A DNA stretch of 64,000 nucleotides from Peribacillus kribbensis DSM 17871. Its GTDB lineage: Bacteria > Bacillota > Bacilli > Bacillales > DSM-1321. Positions within the stretch are counted from its first letter, which is position 1; each line of letters starts with the position of its first letter. Positions 7,901-17,125 of the stretch are shown here, piece after piece. Under the pieces are notes generated by a model. The model was not told the origin of the DNA and made no database searches. It saw only the letters and a program-made list of their open reading frames with translations. The stretch covers positions 1-64,000 of the forward strand of contig NZ_AUMQ01000016.1 in the NCBI RefSeq assembly GCF_000430765.1, written 5' to 3'. The position numbers were made by a program, and so were the translations under genes.

Positions 7901-8499
7901 ACTCCTGTCATTCCTTTCAAGTAGATAAAGGTAAAGATAAATATCCAGACAACATCCAGGAAGTGCCAATATAGAGAGAAAATGAAGGTCTTATTGGCCG
8001 TTTCGGGAGTAAAACCCCGCCTTGCGACTTGAATAATGATGAAGGTCCCCCAAAAAATTCCCAGCGTCACATGGGCCCCATGCGTCCCTAGTGTGGTAAA
8101 CAGGATCGATGTAAAAGCGCTTGTCTGGAGTGTGGCTCCTTCATGGTAATAGGTCATGAATTCATTAATTTCCAAGAATAAGAATCCGAGACCGAGAAGA
8201 AGGGTGATCACAAAAAATGTGATCATCGCTTTCTTGTTTCCGATCCGCATCGCGTGAACGACAAGACCGATGACAAAGCTGCTTGTCAGTAGAAAGAAGG
8301 TTTCCAGAAGGACAGGCCCCATTTCAAATATTTCCTCTCCGGCAGGACCGCTTCCTATGCGGTCCACCAGAGTGAAAAAGGAGGCAAAAAGGGTGCCAAA
8401 CAGCATGATCTCGGCTCCGAGAAAAATCCAGAAGCCCAGGATATTCAGCCGGTTTTGTTCTGTGCTGTATTCAAGAGGTTTGCTGTGATCTATATTCAT
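7897..8499 (-). CDS. qoxC: Cytochrome aa3 quinol oxidase subunit III
   Basis: A 200-aa protein with five membrane helices, matching the short (five-helix) subunit III of quinol oxidases. Recognisable stretches are NILGFWIFLGAEIMLFG, LGTHGAHVTLGIFWG and LYWHFLDVVWIFIFT. It stabilises the catalytic subunit. It overlaps both neighbours by ATGA: its ATG lies in the qoxB stop, and its stop carries the qoxD start. Confidence 0.95.
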   Translation of the reverse strand: MNIDHSKPLEYSTEQNRLNILGFWIFLGAEIMLFGTLFASFFTLVDRIGSGPAGEEIFEMGPVLLETFFLLTSSFVIGLVVHAMRIGNKKAMITFFVITLLLGLGFLFLEINEFMTYYHEGATLQTSAFTSILFTTLGTHGAHVTLGIFWGTFIIIQVARRGFTPETANKTFIFSLYWHFLDVVWIFIFTFIYLKGMTGV

Positions 8500-10451
8500 T
8501 TATCTGATCCTCCTCCATAGTTTGCTTCTGTTTCTTTCACTCCTTCTAAAGGAATGTAATGTCCGTGATCGATCTGAAAGGAACGCTGTGCCATACAAAC
8601 AAAGATACCAATCAGCGCAGCGCCAGCCACATACCACATGCTAAAGACGAGCGAGAAGCCAAACACAAAGAACAGACAGGACATAATAAACGGGGCACCC
8701 GTGTTATTAGGCATATGGATTTTATTGTACTCTCCTTTGAATATGGAAAGACCTTTATATTTGGCATCCCAAAAAGGTTCTCTCGAGTTCACTTCCGGGA
8801 TGATAGCAAAGTTATATTCCGGAACGGGACTATGAGTCGCCCATTCAAGGGTCCGTGCATCCCAAGGGTCGCTGCTGGCTCCCTCCCGCGGGGAGTGGCG
8901 TATGCTGTAGTAAATCATATAGACGATCAGCACATAACTGAGGGCCATTAGCGCCGAGCCTATCGTCGAAACGAAATTCCACGGCCCAAAGCCTGTATCC
9001 GCGGAATAGGTATACATCCGGCGTACCTGCCCATCCAAGCCTGTGATATACATCGGGAAGAAAGCGAGGCAAAAGCCAACATTCAGAACCCAGAATGCCA
9101 TTTTCCCGATCCGTTCGTTCAGCGTGAATCCAAACATCTTGGGCCAATAGTAGGTCGACGCACCCAGCACCGCATAGACGACACCCGGTATGATGACATT
9201 GTGAAAATGAGCGACCAAAAATTGCGTATTATGATATTGATAATCTGCCGCCGACATGGCGAGCATCACCCCGGTAACTCCCCCGATGGTGAAGAGAGGG
9301 ATGAAGGCGAGCGAATAGAGCATCGGCACCGTAAACCGGATCCGCCCTCTCCACATCGTGAACAGCCAGTTAAAGATCTTAATCCCGGTGGGAATGGCAA
9401 TGACCATCGTGGTGATGGAGAAAATACTATTCACATAAGCCTGCTGCCCCATCGTGAAGAAGTGATGAGTCCAAACCATGAAGGAGTAAAGAGAGATGAT
9501 TATCATGGAAGCTACCATGGATTTATAGCCATAAATATTCCGCTTCGAAAAGGTCGGGATGATCTCACTAAACAGACCAAACGCAGGCAGAATCAATATG
9601 TACACTTCAGGATGTCCCCAGACCCAGAAAAGATTGGCCCACAGCATGTCCATCCCGCCATCCGTGATGGTGAAAAACTTCGTAAAAGCCAGGCGGTCGA
9701 GGGCCCCCATCAGCAAGGCTACGGTGAAAACCGGAAAAGCGAAAATGATGATGACGCTCGTGACAAAAATGGACCATGTAAACATGGGCATCCTCATTGA
9801 CGTCATGCCAGGGGCCCTCATTTTCAATATGGTCGTCATAAAATTAATCCCGGTCATCAAGGTACCGATTCCGGCAATCTGAAGACTGATCATATAAAAA
9901 TTGGTTCCGACAGACGGGCTGAACTCATTTCCGGCAAGCGGGAAATAAGAAGACCAGCCTGCATCAGGCGAGCCGCCAATGACAAACGAAAGATTGAAAA
10001 GCATGGCCCCCATAAAGAACAGCCAAAAACTGATCGCGTTCAGCCTCGGGAATGCAACATCCCGGGCCCCAATCTGCAGGGGCACCACGAAGTTCATAAA
10101 GCCGATAATGTACGGCATGGCCATAAACATAATCATGATGACCCCGTGCGCTGAAAAAACCTCATTGTAATGCTGTGAAGCCAATAATTTGTTTTCTGGA
10201 ACAGCGAGCTGCGCACGCATCATCAGGGCATCCACCCCGCCGCGGAATAGCATCAGCAAAGCCGAAATCAGATACATAATCCCGATTCTTTTATGATCGA
10301 CGGTTGTCAGCCATTCACTCCATAAATAAATCCACTTTTTAAAATACGTTAGACCCACAACCAGGAGGAACATTGTCACAGCGATCGCAACCATCGACGC
10401 ATAAATCGCAGGGCTGGCATGAGGGACCATAAATCTAGAGAAATAACCCAT
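8496..10451 (-). CDS. qoxB: Cytochrome aa3 quinol oxidase subunit I
   Basis: A 651-aa subunit I, close to the ~650 aa of B. subtilis QoxB, with about 14 helices. The catalytic ligands are visible: a haem His in SAHGVIMIMFM, CuB His and cross-linked Tyr in WGHPEVYILILPAFG (also the proton-channel Glu), the CuB His pair in WTHHFFTMG and two haem His in VAHFHNVI. The enzyme oxidises menaquinol and reduces O2 to water while pumping protons. The ATG follows GAAAGGAATC. Its stop overlaps the qoxC start. Confidence 0.97.
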   Translation of the reverse strand: MGYFSRFMVPHASPAIYASMVAIAVTMFLLVVGLTYFKKWIYLWSEWLTTVDHKRIGIMYLISALLMLFRGGVDALMMRAQLAVPENKLLASQHYNEVFSAHGVIMIMFMAMPYIIGFMNFVVPLQIGARDVAFPRLNAISFWLFFMGAMLFNLSFVIGGSPDAGWSSYFPLAGNEFSPSVGTNFYMISLQIAGIGTLMTGINFMTTILKMRAPGMTSMRMPMFTWSIFVTSVIIIFAFPVFTVALLMGALDRLAFTKFFTITDGGMDMLWANLFWVWGHPEVYILILPAFGLFSEIIPTFSKRNIYGYKSMVASMIIISLYSFMVWTHHFFTMGQQAYVNSIFSITTMVIAIPTGIKIFNWLFTMWRGRIRFTVPMLYSLAFIPLFTIGGVTGVMLAMSAADYQYHNTQFLVAHFHNVIIPGVVYAVLGASTYYWPKMFGFTLNERIGKMAFWVLNVGFCLAFFPMYITGLDGQVRRMYTYSADTGFGPWNFVSTIGSALMALSYVLIVYMIYYSIRHSPREGASSDPWDARTLEWATHSPVPEYNFAIIPEVNSREPFWDAKYKGLSIFKGEYNKIHMPNNTGAPFIMSCLFFVFGFSLVFSMWYVAGAALIGIFVCMAQRSFQIDHGHYIPLEGVKETEANYGGGSDK

Positions 10452-10545
10452 TTGTTTTTGATTCCTTTCTACAAATAGTCTGGATGCCTGTTACTCGGAG
10501 TTTCCCGCCCGAACAAGAGGGTCCGTCTCGAGCATTGTGTTAACT

Positions 10546-11445
10546 TCATTCATGACTATGAGGATGATCGAGATGCTTACCTTTTGCATCACTATCCGAC
10601 ATATGTTCATCATTAGGCTGCCCCGAGTGTTCCATCGGAGGCGGCGAGAACCCTAAATGAGTGCCCGTATACGTCAGCTGTCCAAGATGGCCGGGCTTTA
10701 ATAATTTGTTAAAGGTTTTCTCTGTAATAGGAGCTGCTCTTCCTTTCACATCCCTGACCCATTTCTTAAACTCGACTTGTTTCATGGTTTCGACGTAAAA
10801 GGTATTTTCGGCGAAGCCTTCCCCACTGAAATTGGCATTTCTACCCTCCATGGCCGCTACATCATCGGCGGCCAGGTGCAGGGTCGTCACCATATCAGAC
10901 ATCGCATATTTCTGGCCTCCCAGCTGCGGAATCCAAAAGCTCGTAATCGGCCCATACGAATAGAGTTTAAATTCCAACGGCCGTTTCGTTGGAAGATACA
11001 AATAATTCACGGTTTCAATATTGTACTCGGGGTAGCTAAAATGCCATTTCCAATTGGATGAGGACGCATAAACGATTAAAGGATCCTGCCCTTTATACTT
11101 CTCTGGGGTTGCTTCCACTTTATTATTCGTGATAATCGTCACAACGGAAAAGAAAATGACAATCAGAACAGGTACCGCAACAATGATCGTCTCCACGATA
11201 TGATTACCTTCAATATAAGGCGGTTCATAGTCCTTCGGCAGCTTAGAATCCCGGTATTTGACCAGGACATAAACCAATATGGCACACACCACAAGGACAA
11301 TGACCGACATAATACCAATCGATAGCCAAATTACATCGGCCTGTGTCTCTGCCTGTGGTCCTTTCGGATCCAGAACGACCAAATCACATCCAGTAAGAAA
11401 AGCAGATAAAATAAAGCAAACGAAAATCGACCTGGTGGTTTTCAT
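10546..11445 (-). CDS. qoxA: Cytochrome aa3 quinol oxidase subunit II (lipoprotein)
   Basis: A 299-aa subunit II. The N-terminus is a lipoprotein signal (SAFLTGC lipobox), followed by two membrane helices (residues ~40-65 and ~85-105) and an extracytoplasmic cupredoxin domain. The domain lacks the Cys-x3-Cys CuA ligands, so this is a quinol rather than cytochrome c oxidase. The tail is His/Asp rich (HLDHPHSHE). It is the first gene of qoxABCD, 94 bp before qoxB. A terminator-like hairpin lies ~150 bp upstream, and a leader role for it is possible but unproven. Confidence 0.96.
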   Translation of the reverse strand: MKTTRSIFVCFILSAFLTGCDLVVLDPKGPQAETQADVIWLSIGIMSVIVLVVCAILVYVLVKYRDSKLPKDYEPPYIEGNHIVETIIVAVPVLIVIFFSVVTIITNNKVEATPEKYKGQDPLIVYASSSNWKWHFSYPEYNIETVNYLYLPTKRPLEFKLYSYGPITSFWIPQLGGQKYAMSDMVTTLHLAADDVAAMEGRNANFSGEGFAENTFYVETMKQVEFKKWVRDVKGRAAPITEKTFNKLLKPGHLGQLTYTGTHLGFSPPPMEHSGQPNDEHMSDSDAKGKHLDHPHSHE

Positions 11446-11592
11446 GATTGTACTCTGTCTCCTCGTTTTCAGGGAATTTTGTTTCTAATTTGCTCTAAAT
11501 AGGTAAAATTATGAGTATTCTCTTCTTACTTGCTCAAATAAAGATAGGATTAGGCCCACATCGAGTTCTGTTTAGCGTCTTTTCCAAAAATT

Positions 11593-11619
11593 TAAAAAAG
11601 CCGCCTTTTAAGGGCAGCT
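11593..11619 (-). terminator. Terminator-like hairpin upstream of qoxA
   Basis: On the minus strand GCTGCC pairs with GGCGGC (one G-T) around CTTAAAA and is followed by TTTTTT. It could end read-through from the peptidase gene or act as a leader attenuator ~150 bp before qoxA. Confidence 0.7.
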
Positions 11620-11898
11620 AAGTCTAGGAATAAAGCTGTACATATTATGGCAATTCGGAAGGTTCGTTATCATTTACTACATCTTTCGCTTTAGAAACTA
11701 TTTTCTAAAGAAGCACCGTTTGCTTGGTCTTTGCAAGCATATATTTATCAAGTTATAAATCATTACTGTATCCGTAAGCTTCAAAGGGTTCTCTTCTTTA
11801 AATAGTTTTTTTCGTGTTATTTCTTTTTCTTCATCTGATTGAATCCAGGTGGAGAATCTCTCGGAAACAATAGTATAGTTGATCCTATGAATAACAAA

Positions 11899-11924
11899 GG
11901 ATGACCCAATGGCTTGGGTCATCC
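11899..11924 (-). terminator. Hairpin after the M14 peptidase gene
   Basis: A perfect 11-bp stem (GGATGACCCAA / TTGGGTCATCC) with a 4-nt loop, 17 bp beyond the peptidase stop. T-rich flanks occur on both sides (TTTGTT on the minus strand, CTCTTTTTGT on the plus strand). Confidence 0.75.
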
Positions 11925-11940
11925 CTCTTTTTGTATCTAT

Positions 11941-13608
11941 TTAATGTTGGTTCCGGTCGTGTGTATGGTGTTTATTCCCCATATACCGATATATAGGAAG
12001 CTCTTCACCTGTTTTGGCAGAGATAAAATTATAGGATACATAACTGTCTACTGATTCAGGTTCCAGAGCAAGGACGGCAAAGTTCGCGTTTGGCTGAGCC
12101 ATAGAGATCATATAGCTTCCAGACGGGAAAGTTTGCGTCTTTTCTGTAACGCTGGTGGTGACTGTATTCAATTCGTCCTGAGTTGTACTGCTGTTTACTT
12201 TGTAGCTTTCTACTTTGATAGCAGCCGGCTTATTTAACTTCTCCGTCTGTACACCGAGAAGTTTCAGCTTGCTTGCCGTCACATCCGATTGAGGTCCAGG
12301 AGGAAGGATATAAGCTGCAGGTCTTTCCCGCTCCAGAGTTGCATATGCCTCCGTGGAATCTTCCCAGACAATCGGAATATCTGTTTTAACTGCTTTTGCA
12401 AGGTCCACGACCTTAAGTTTTTGTCCCGCCATCCGTTTGTTTTCGCTAGTCACGACCACTTTGTCATCATCATTCACATTTATTCCTTTTTTTACTACTT
12501 CAGAACGTGCCTTGGAAACTGCATCTAAGACCTTGCCAGCATTTTGGGCGGTATGGAGAATAAAGGAAGACTGAGCAGCAACCTGTGCATATACGCGCCG
12601 TTCAAAATCAGCGCGTCCGATGTTGATCCCTCGCGTTTCGATTAAATAGGTTAACGTGTTCTTCATTCCAAGTGCATTCCGTCCGATCCGGGTCTCGGTA
12701 CTTCCTTCTGTGGCAACAAGGTCGCTGCCCTGCATGGCTAATGTATAGTAATCGTGATAGCTTAAGTTTTCTTTATCCAGCGACTTATGCACTTTGGAAA
12801 GCAGGAGGTTGTCAGATGTCTCACGTATCCTTTCCGGAATATTCAAGTTCTTGGCAGAAGATATGAGAAGGTCATAGGATGGCAATGATCCTTTTTCTCC
12901 AAAATTTTTGAGCGGGGAGGAGTTTACCGTGTATTCATGGGCATCGAGCACGACATCCGGTTTATACTCATTAACAGCACGGAGTATGGTCTGTACCTCC
13001 GGAAGCTCTACCTTCATGTAATCCCTGTTAGCATCATCATTATTGGCTGCTGTTCGTTTAAAATCGTACGAACCATCAGGATTGATGCGTGGCACGATGG
13101 CGATATCCACTTTATCGAGAACGTTCCCCAATTTGCCCTCTGCAATCCTCTGGGCAAGGACGAGTGCAGATTCTCCTGCTGCCGGTTCATTGCCGTGGAT
13201 CTGAGCTTGTACCCAAACCAGCGGCTTTTTCCTATTCTTTTTTCCAAGCTTATCATGGTTCTCGCTAAAGAGCAGCAGCGGAATATCCCTGCCCTGAATA
13301 GACTTACCGAGAACCGTCAGCTTGGCTGTTTTCGTTCTTTTGGTGAGAGATTTCAAAAAGTTCATCATTTCTTCCTGGCTTGTGAATGGTAATCGGCCTT
13401 CCTGAAATGCTGGAGTGTTGAACATGACATTTGGCTTCGGGAAAAGGTATCCGATGTTTTCGGGTTGAACATAACTTGGGCCTGTACCATAGTAGGGGAC
13501 GAACTCTGCAGCCGATGACGTGCCTATGATGCCGGAAGACGGTTGAGCGAGTCCTGCAGAAATGGAAAGTACCATGGCGATTGACGTTACTTGAAATACT
13601 TTTTTCAT
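11941..13608 (-). CDS. Secreted M14-family zinc carboxypeptidase
   Basis: A 555-aa exported metallopeptidase. The start at 13608 follows AAGGAGGG and begins a signal peptide (MKKVFQVTSIAMVLSIS, ending near AQPSS). A longer frame from 13797 adds 63 residues before this signal and is unlikely. The M14 catalytic set is visible: zinc ligands His and Glu in QIHGNEPAAGES, substrate-binding RINPDG, third ligand His in VVLDAHEYTV and the general-base Glu in LTYLIETRG. The C-terminal ~200 residues are an accessory beta-rich region without recognisable motifs. Such proteins trim peptides or wall-derived peptides outside the cell. It stands alone and is terminated at 11899-11924. Confidence 0.88.
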   Translation of the reverse strand: MKKVFQVTSIAMVLSISAGLAQPSSGIIGTSSAAEFVPYYGTGPSYVQPENIGYLFPKPNVMFNTPAFQEGRLPFTSQEEMMNFLKSLTKRTKTAKLTVLGKSIQGRDIPLLLFSENHDKLGKKNRKKPLVWVQAQIHGNEPAAGESALVLAQRIAEGKLGNVLDKVDIAIVPRINPDGSYDFKRTAANNDDANRDYMKVELPEVQTILRAVNEYKPDVVLDAHEYTVNSSPLKNFGEKGSLPSYDLLISSAKNLNIPERIRETSDNLLLSKVHKSLDKENLSYHDYYTLAMQGSDLVATEGSTETRIGRNALGMKNTLTYLIETRGINIGRADFERRVYAQVAAQSSFILHTAQNAGKVLDAVSKARSEVVKKGINVNDDDKVVVTSENKRMAGQKLKVVDLAKAVKTDIPIVWEDSTEAYATLERERPAAYILPPGPQSDVTASKLKLLGVQTEKLNKPAAIKVESYKVNSSTTQDELNTVTTSVTEKTQTFPSGSYMISMAQPNANFAVLALEPESVDSYVSYNFISAKTGEELPIYRYMGNKHHTHDRNQH

Positions 13609-14262
13609 AAATTCCCTCCTTAAATATAGTATTCTGACTTTTCTGTAAATTAGCATATACCTCTTCCTTTTAATACCAAAAACTAGTTGATTGTCGATGA
13701 AACGGTACGATAAACCTAGCGTCCATGCCTCATTGCTGTTTGTATGAGTAGATGGACCTAGACCTTTAATAATATGAGTATAAAAAATAGTACTCAAACT
13801 TAGAGGAGCAAAAATTATAATTGAAATCCCTGCTGGATAAATGAACTGATTAACTTTAAGCTCATTACATACGAATCTCTCTGTTTGGTCTGCTCGATAC
13901 TTTGTTTGCCCGGTAATTTACACTTAAAAAATGAAAAAATAGTGAAGGAAAATAATACAGGCAGCCTCGAGAACCACATGGTCCAAGAAGCTGCCTATCT
14001 TTTTTAAGTCATCATATAGCGCTTATCACGTACTTTGTTAGCTGCGTAACCCCAGCTTTTTTATTGTCAAACACCTAGATTTCTTAAGTATCTTGGATTC
14101 CATGGGTGACTTGGGTGTATTTAAATGGATAATCATCTTCTAAGTGATGTCAGGAAGTACTTTGACAATTCACCCCTAATATTAGCCCTCGAGAAAACTG
14201 AGTACTCGATTTTAAACGCTCCCTTTTTCCCATGCAACTCATTCATTAGAGATAGTTATTGC
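13609..14262. other. Intergenic region between M14 peptidase and ubiX
   Basis: 654 bp without a supported gene. It contains the extended hairpin at 13959-14006. A plus-strand frame at 14125-14322 overlaps the 3' end of ubiX and has no ribosome site. No promoter for the peptidase could be fixed. Confidence 0.45.
13959..14006. terminator. Extended terminator hairpin downstream of the ubiX operon
   Basis: AGGCAGC pairs with GCTGCCT, with an inner GGACC/GGTTC stem. T6 follows on the plus strand and an A/T-rich run on the minus strand. It lies ~250 bp beyond the ubiX stop and is the first good transcription end for the long catabolic block. Confidence 0.7.
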
Positions 14263-14826
14263 CTAATAGCTAATACCAGCCCACCTATTAAAAAGGTTGA
14301 CCTCGATGCCAAATTGATCTAAAGCTTTTTGGACACTCTGGTCAATGATGTCGCCAACTGTTTTTGGCAGGTGGTAAAATGAGGGTACAGGCGGGAGAAT
14401 TACCCCGCCCATTTGTGTAACTATCGTCATTTGGTTTAAGTGTCCCAGGTGAAGAGGAGTCTCCCTGACCATTAAGACTAATTTTCTTCGTTCCTTTAAG
14501 CTTACATCGGCTGCCCTGGTGAGGAGATCGGAATTATAGCTGTTAGCAATGCCGGAAAGTGTCTTAATGGAACAAGGTGCTACAATCATTCCATCCACTT
14601 TAAACGATCCACTGGATATAGCTGCTCCAAGATTCTTATTGTCGTAGACTTTCGCAGCCAGTTCTATTACTTCTTCTATGCTGTAATCAGTTTCGTATGG
14701 AATAGTCGTCCTTGCAGTGTCACTAAGAACCAGGTGGCTTTCTATATGTACTTCCTTTAAAGCTTCAAGTATACGGATCCCAAAAATCGCACCGCTTGCC
14801 CCTGATATTCCCACAATAATTTTCAT
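14263..14826 (-). CDS. ubiX: Flavin prenyltransferase, UbiX/Pad1 family
   Basis: A 187-aa UbiX-family protein. It shows the N-terminal FMN-binding loop ([16 protein letters not shown]), the active-site region [12 protein letters not shown], the basic stretch [26 protein letters not shown], and [13 protein letters not shown]. UbiX prenylates FMN with dimethylallyl phosphate to make prFMN, the cofactor of UbiD decarboxylases. The gene lies 31 bp after ubiD, as in B. subtilis bsdBC. The third small subunit BsdD of that system is not present. Confidence 0.93.
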   Translation of the reverse strand: MKIIVGISGASGAIFGIRILEALKEVHIESHLVLSDTARTTIPYETDYSIEEVIELAAKVYDNKNLGAAISSGSFKVDGMIVAPCSIKTLSGIANSYNSDLLTRAADVSLKERRKLVLMVRETPLHLGHLNQMTIVTQMGGVILPPVPSFYHLPKTVGDIIDQSVQKALDQFGIEVNLFNRWAGISY

Positions 14827-14857
14827 TCATATCCCCCGATCTTTATTGAACTTTGAA

Positions 14858-16249
14858 CTATATCTCCTTTTCTAAATGCTGCGATTGTAATCCTGAGGCA
14901 TCTTTGTTTATATAGTCATGAATGTCCATTTCTTCAAAACCCGGAATATGAATGCGTTGATATCTCATAAGCTCGCTATCTAAAGGGATTGTACAGTCGA
15001 ACCCCATTTTGGATCCAAATCCTTCGTCAGTGGAGGGATCCAATTTGGAACCTTGGGCACCTTTAATCACGACCAAATCCTTTTCTGCTTGAAAACGTGT
15101 GGCGACGGCCCACTCCACTTCTTCCATATTAAATACATCAACCTCTTCATCGACCACGACTACGTGCTTTATATCGAAGCTGTTCGCCAATGCAGCAATT
15201 ATCGTATTTTTTCCCTCGCCTTCATTTCTTTTTCTAATGGAGATGACCGCATGATACCGGCATGTTCCTCCAAGGCTCATATGCACTGCCTTTACGGATG
15301 GAACCGTTTGGCGTACGCTTTCGATGAGGCTCGCTTCCCGAGGGATCCCTCCTAAAAGCAAATGTTCGTACCCGGCAGGGACAATCGTATAGAAAATCGG
15401 ATGGTTCCGGTGCGTAATCCCGGTAATTTGTACTACTTCTTTATCCCCTCTTGGGCCGTAGTATTTTGGGAATTCACCAAACGGCCCTTCCGGTTCGCGT
15501 ACTTTAGGCAGAATCTTACCCTCTAGCACAATCTCAGCATAGGCAGGTACATCAATGTCCACTGTTTCGCATCTGACCAGTTCGAGCGGTTCATTTCGGA
15601 GTGCACTTGCTACTTCAAGCTCATCAACTCCAAAGGGTGTACTGGCTTGTGAAGAAAGGAGCGTAACGGGATCGACACCTATAGCAATCGCACACTCAAG
15701 CGGCCTGCCTTCCTCTTCTGCCTGTTTAAATAGGTGGTACGTGTGGCGTGGTAAAAGCAGGACCCCTAATTTGTCCTTCCCCGAAATCTGAAGGCGGTGT
15801 ATAGAAACATTCTGTTTCCTTGTGACAGGATCCCGAACGATAAAAAGTCCAGCCGTGATATACTTGCCTGAATCTTTTTCATGATGAACTGGTATAGGAA
15901 ATATATTTAAATCAATCTCATCCAATATAATGTTTTCCTTTACCGGGGCAGCCTCTTTTTTTACATGACGGCATTCAACAGGGGAAGCGACCGCCCGGGA
16001 AAATTTGGAGAGGATTTCATATTGGTCGGTCTCGAGGGCTTCTGCAAATTGCTCCCGGGTTGAACATATACCAGATACAAGAGGAATCTCATAGTCTTCA
16101 ACATTTGTAAAAAAGGCTGCCTGCTTTCCATCGAGTTTTTTCGTAAGTGCAGCAGCCTCAAACTCTAGACTGACTTCTTTATCGATGACTGCCAGTCTGC
16201 CGGTTTTTTGAAGATATTCAAGCCAGGTGCGAAGTGACTTTGCCCTCAT
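14858..16249 (-). CDS. ubiD: UbiD-family prFMN-dependent (de)carboxylase
   Basis: A 463-aa UbiD-family enzyme. Conserved prFMN and metal-site stretches are seen at IHRLQISGKDKLGVLL, in the Glu/Arg catalytic segment GPFGEFPKYYGPRG, and at FGSKMGFDCTIPL near the C-terminus. These enzymes reversibly decarboxylate aromatic or alpha,beta-unsaturated acids. The ATG follows AGGAGTTG, 11 bp after the R2-like diiron gene, with ubiX next. Context (CoA ligase, molybdenum hydroxylase, diiron protein) supports a catabolic aromatic or unsaturated acid rather than ubiquinone precursors. The substrate is not assignable. Confidence 0.92.
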   Translation of the reverse strand: MRAKSLRTWLEYLQKTGRLAVIDKEVSLEFEAAALTKKLDGKQAAFFTNVEDYEIPLVSGICSTREQFAEALETDQYEILSKFSRAVASPVECRHVKKEAAPVKENIILDEIDLNIFPIPVHHEKDSGKYITAGLFIVRDPVTRKQNVSIHRLQISGKDKLGVLLLPRHTYHLFKQAEEEGRPLECAIAIGVDPVTLLSSQASTPFGVDELEVASALRNEPLELVRCETVDIDVPAYAEIVLEGKILPKVREPEGPFGEFPKYYGPRGDKEVVQITGITHRNHPIFYTIVPAGYEHLLLGGIPREASLIESVRQTVPSVKAVHMSLGGTCRYHAVISIRKRNEGEGKNTIIAALANSFDIKHVVVVDEEVDVFNMEEVEWAVATRFQAEKDLVVIKGAQGSKLDPSTDEGFGSKMGFDCTIPLDSELMRYQRIHIPGFEEMDIHDYINKDASGLQSQHLEKEI

Positions 16250-16260
16250 AACATCAACTC

Positions 16261-17094
16261 CTAACTGTTTACCAGACTACTGCCAAATATATCTTTCAAA
16301 CGTCTGTCAAATAACTTGGTCAACCGCTCACGGCCCCTGACTTCTGGCGGTGTTGGCACAATACGGCCATCCACAACGATTTCCTGGTCGTAACGAATCA
16401 GGATAAATGGCAGGTATTCATCGTAAATGGCACGGATCCTCTCGGCATGCTTCGGATTTTTAGCCAAAAGCTTTAACATGCGAAGCCCGAAACCAACATG
16501 TCGTCCCTCGTCCTCTTTAATTCTCGCAAATCCTTCAGCCAGTCCAGGAAACAATCCTTTGCTTCCATAAACCGCTTCAAAGACATCATATCCTGACATA
16601 GCCTGGACACCTTCGATGATTCCCTGATAATGAGTCAGTCCTTCCACAAGGGCTGCTTCACGTTCTTCCTCTCCTGCTTCGAGTGCATCCAGCATCTGTC
16701 TTGCACGGCTGTCTAATTTCTGCTGTACCAGATTTTTAACACCCGGGATGCGCTCGCGGCCCAATACTTCACTGAAATATCGCATAAAAAACTCTGTATG
16801 TTTAAATTCCTCCAGTAATTGCGTGCTGAGGAACGCCTGCTCTTCCGTAGTGGCCCCGAGCATGATCCATGGACAAAACTTTAAAGCAACGTTCTCTTCG
16901 GCATCCAGAAACCCTGTACAGAAATGAATGAGATAATCCTTCAAGTCCTGGTCGAGTGATTCAAAATCTTTTTTATCCTGATTTAAATCGATAGATGCAG
17001 GATCCCATGTTCCAAAACGGATTGCCTTCCGATATAGATTCCAAGCCACTTCGGCTGTACTTTTATCAAGTCCACTAATCAATTCTTCGCTCAT
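16261..17094 (-). CDS. Ferritin-like diiron protein, R2-like oxidase family
   Basis: A 277-aa four-helix protein with two Glu/ExxH metal-binding half-sites: Glu in DAEENVALKF, EExxH in LLEEFKHTEFF, Glu in QGIIEGVQAM and a DEGRH helix (IKEDEGRHVGFG). This is the pattern of ribonucleotide reductase R2-like oxidases and related diiron oxygenases. No R1 subunit gene is nearby, so nucleotide reduction is unlikely. In this operon (alcohol dehydrogenase upstream, ubiD downstream) an O2-dependent oxidation of the pathway substrate is the best inference. The exact reaction is unknown. It sits 31 bp after the Fe-ADH gene. Confidence 0.8.
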   Translation of the reverse strand: MSEELISGLDKSTAEVAWNLYRKAIRFGTWDPASIDLNQDKKDFESLDQDLKDYLIHFCTGFLDAEENVALKFCPWIMLGATTEEQAFLSTQLLEEFKHTEFFMRYFSEVLGRERIPGVKNLVQQKLDSRARQMLDALEAGEEEREAALVEGLTHYQGIIEGVQAMSGYDVFEAVYGSKGLFPGLAEGFARIKEDEGRHVGFGLRMLKLLAKNPKHAERIRAIYDEYLPFILIRYDQEIVVDGRIVPTPPEVRGRERLTKLFDRRLKDIFGSSLVNS

Positions 17095-17125
17095 ATTCCA
17101 TTCCTCCTATAATGATTTGGAGAAT

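Larger units (their letters stand above)
11446..11940. other. Intergenic region upstream of qoxA
   Basis: No supported gene. It holds two minus-strand hairpins described separately (11593-11619 and 11899-11924). A 74-codon minus frame (11698-11922) starts inside the second hairpin and has no ribosome site, so I discount it. I see no clear -35/-10 pair for qoxA. Confidence 0.5.

Noticed and set aside
9201-9800. 199-codon plus-strand frame
   Set aside because: It is antisense to qoxB, whose catalytic motifs are intact. Its His/Asp/Arg-rich composition is a shadow artefact.
11698-11922. 74-codon minus-strand gene
   Set aside because: It starts inside the hairpin after the M14 peptidase gene, lacks a ribosome site and has no recognisable motif.
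14125-14322. 65-codon plus-strand frame
   Set aside because: It overlaps the 3' end of ubiX and has no ribosome site.
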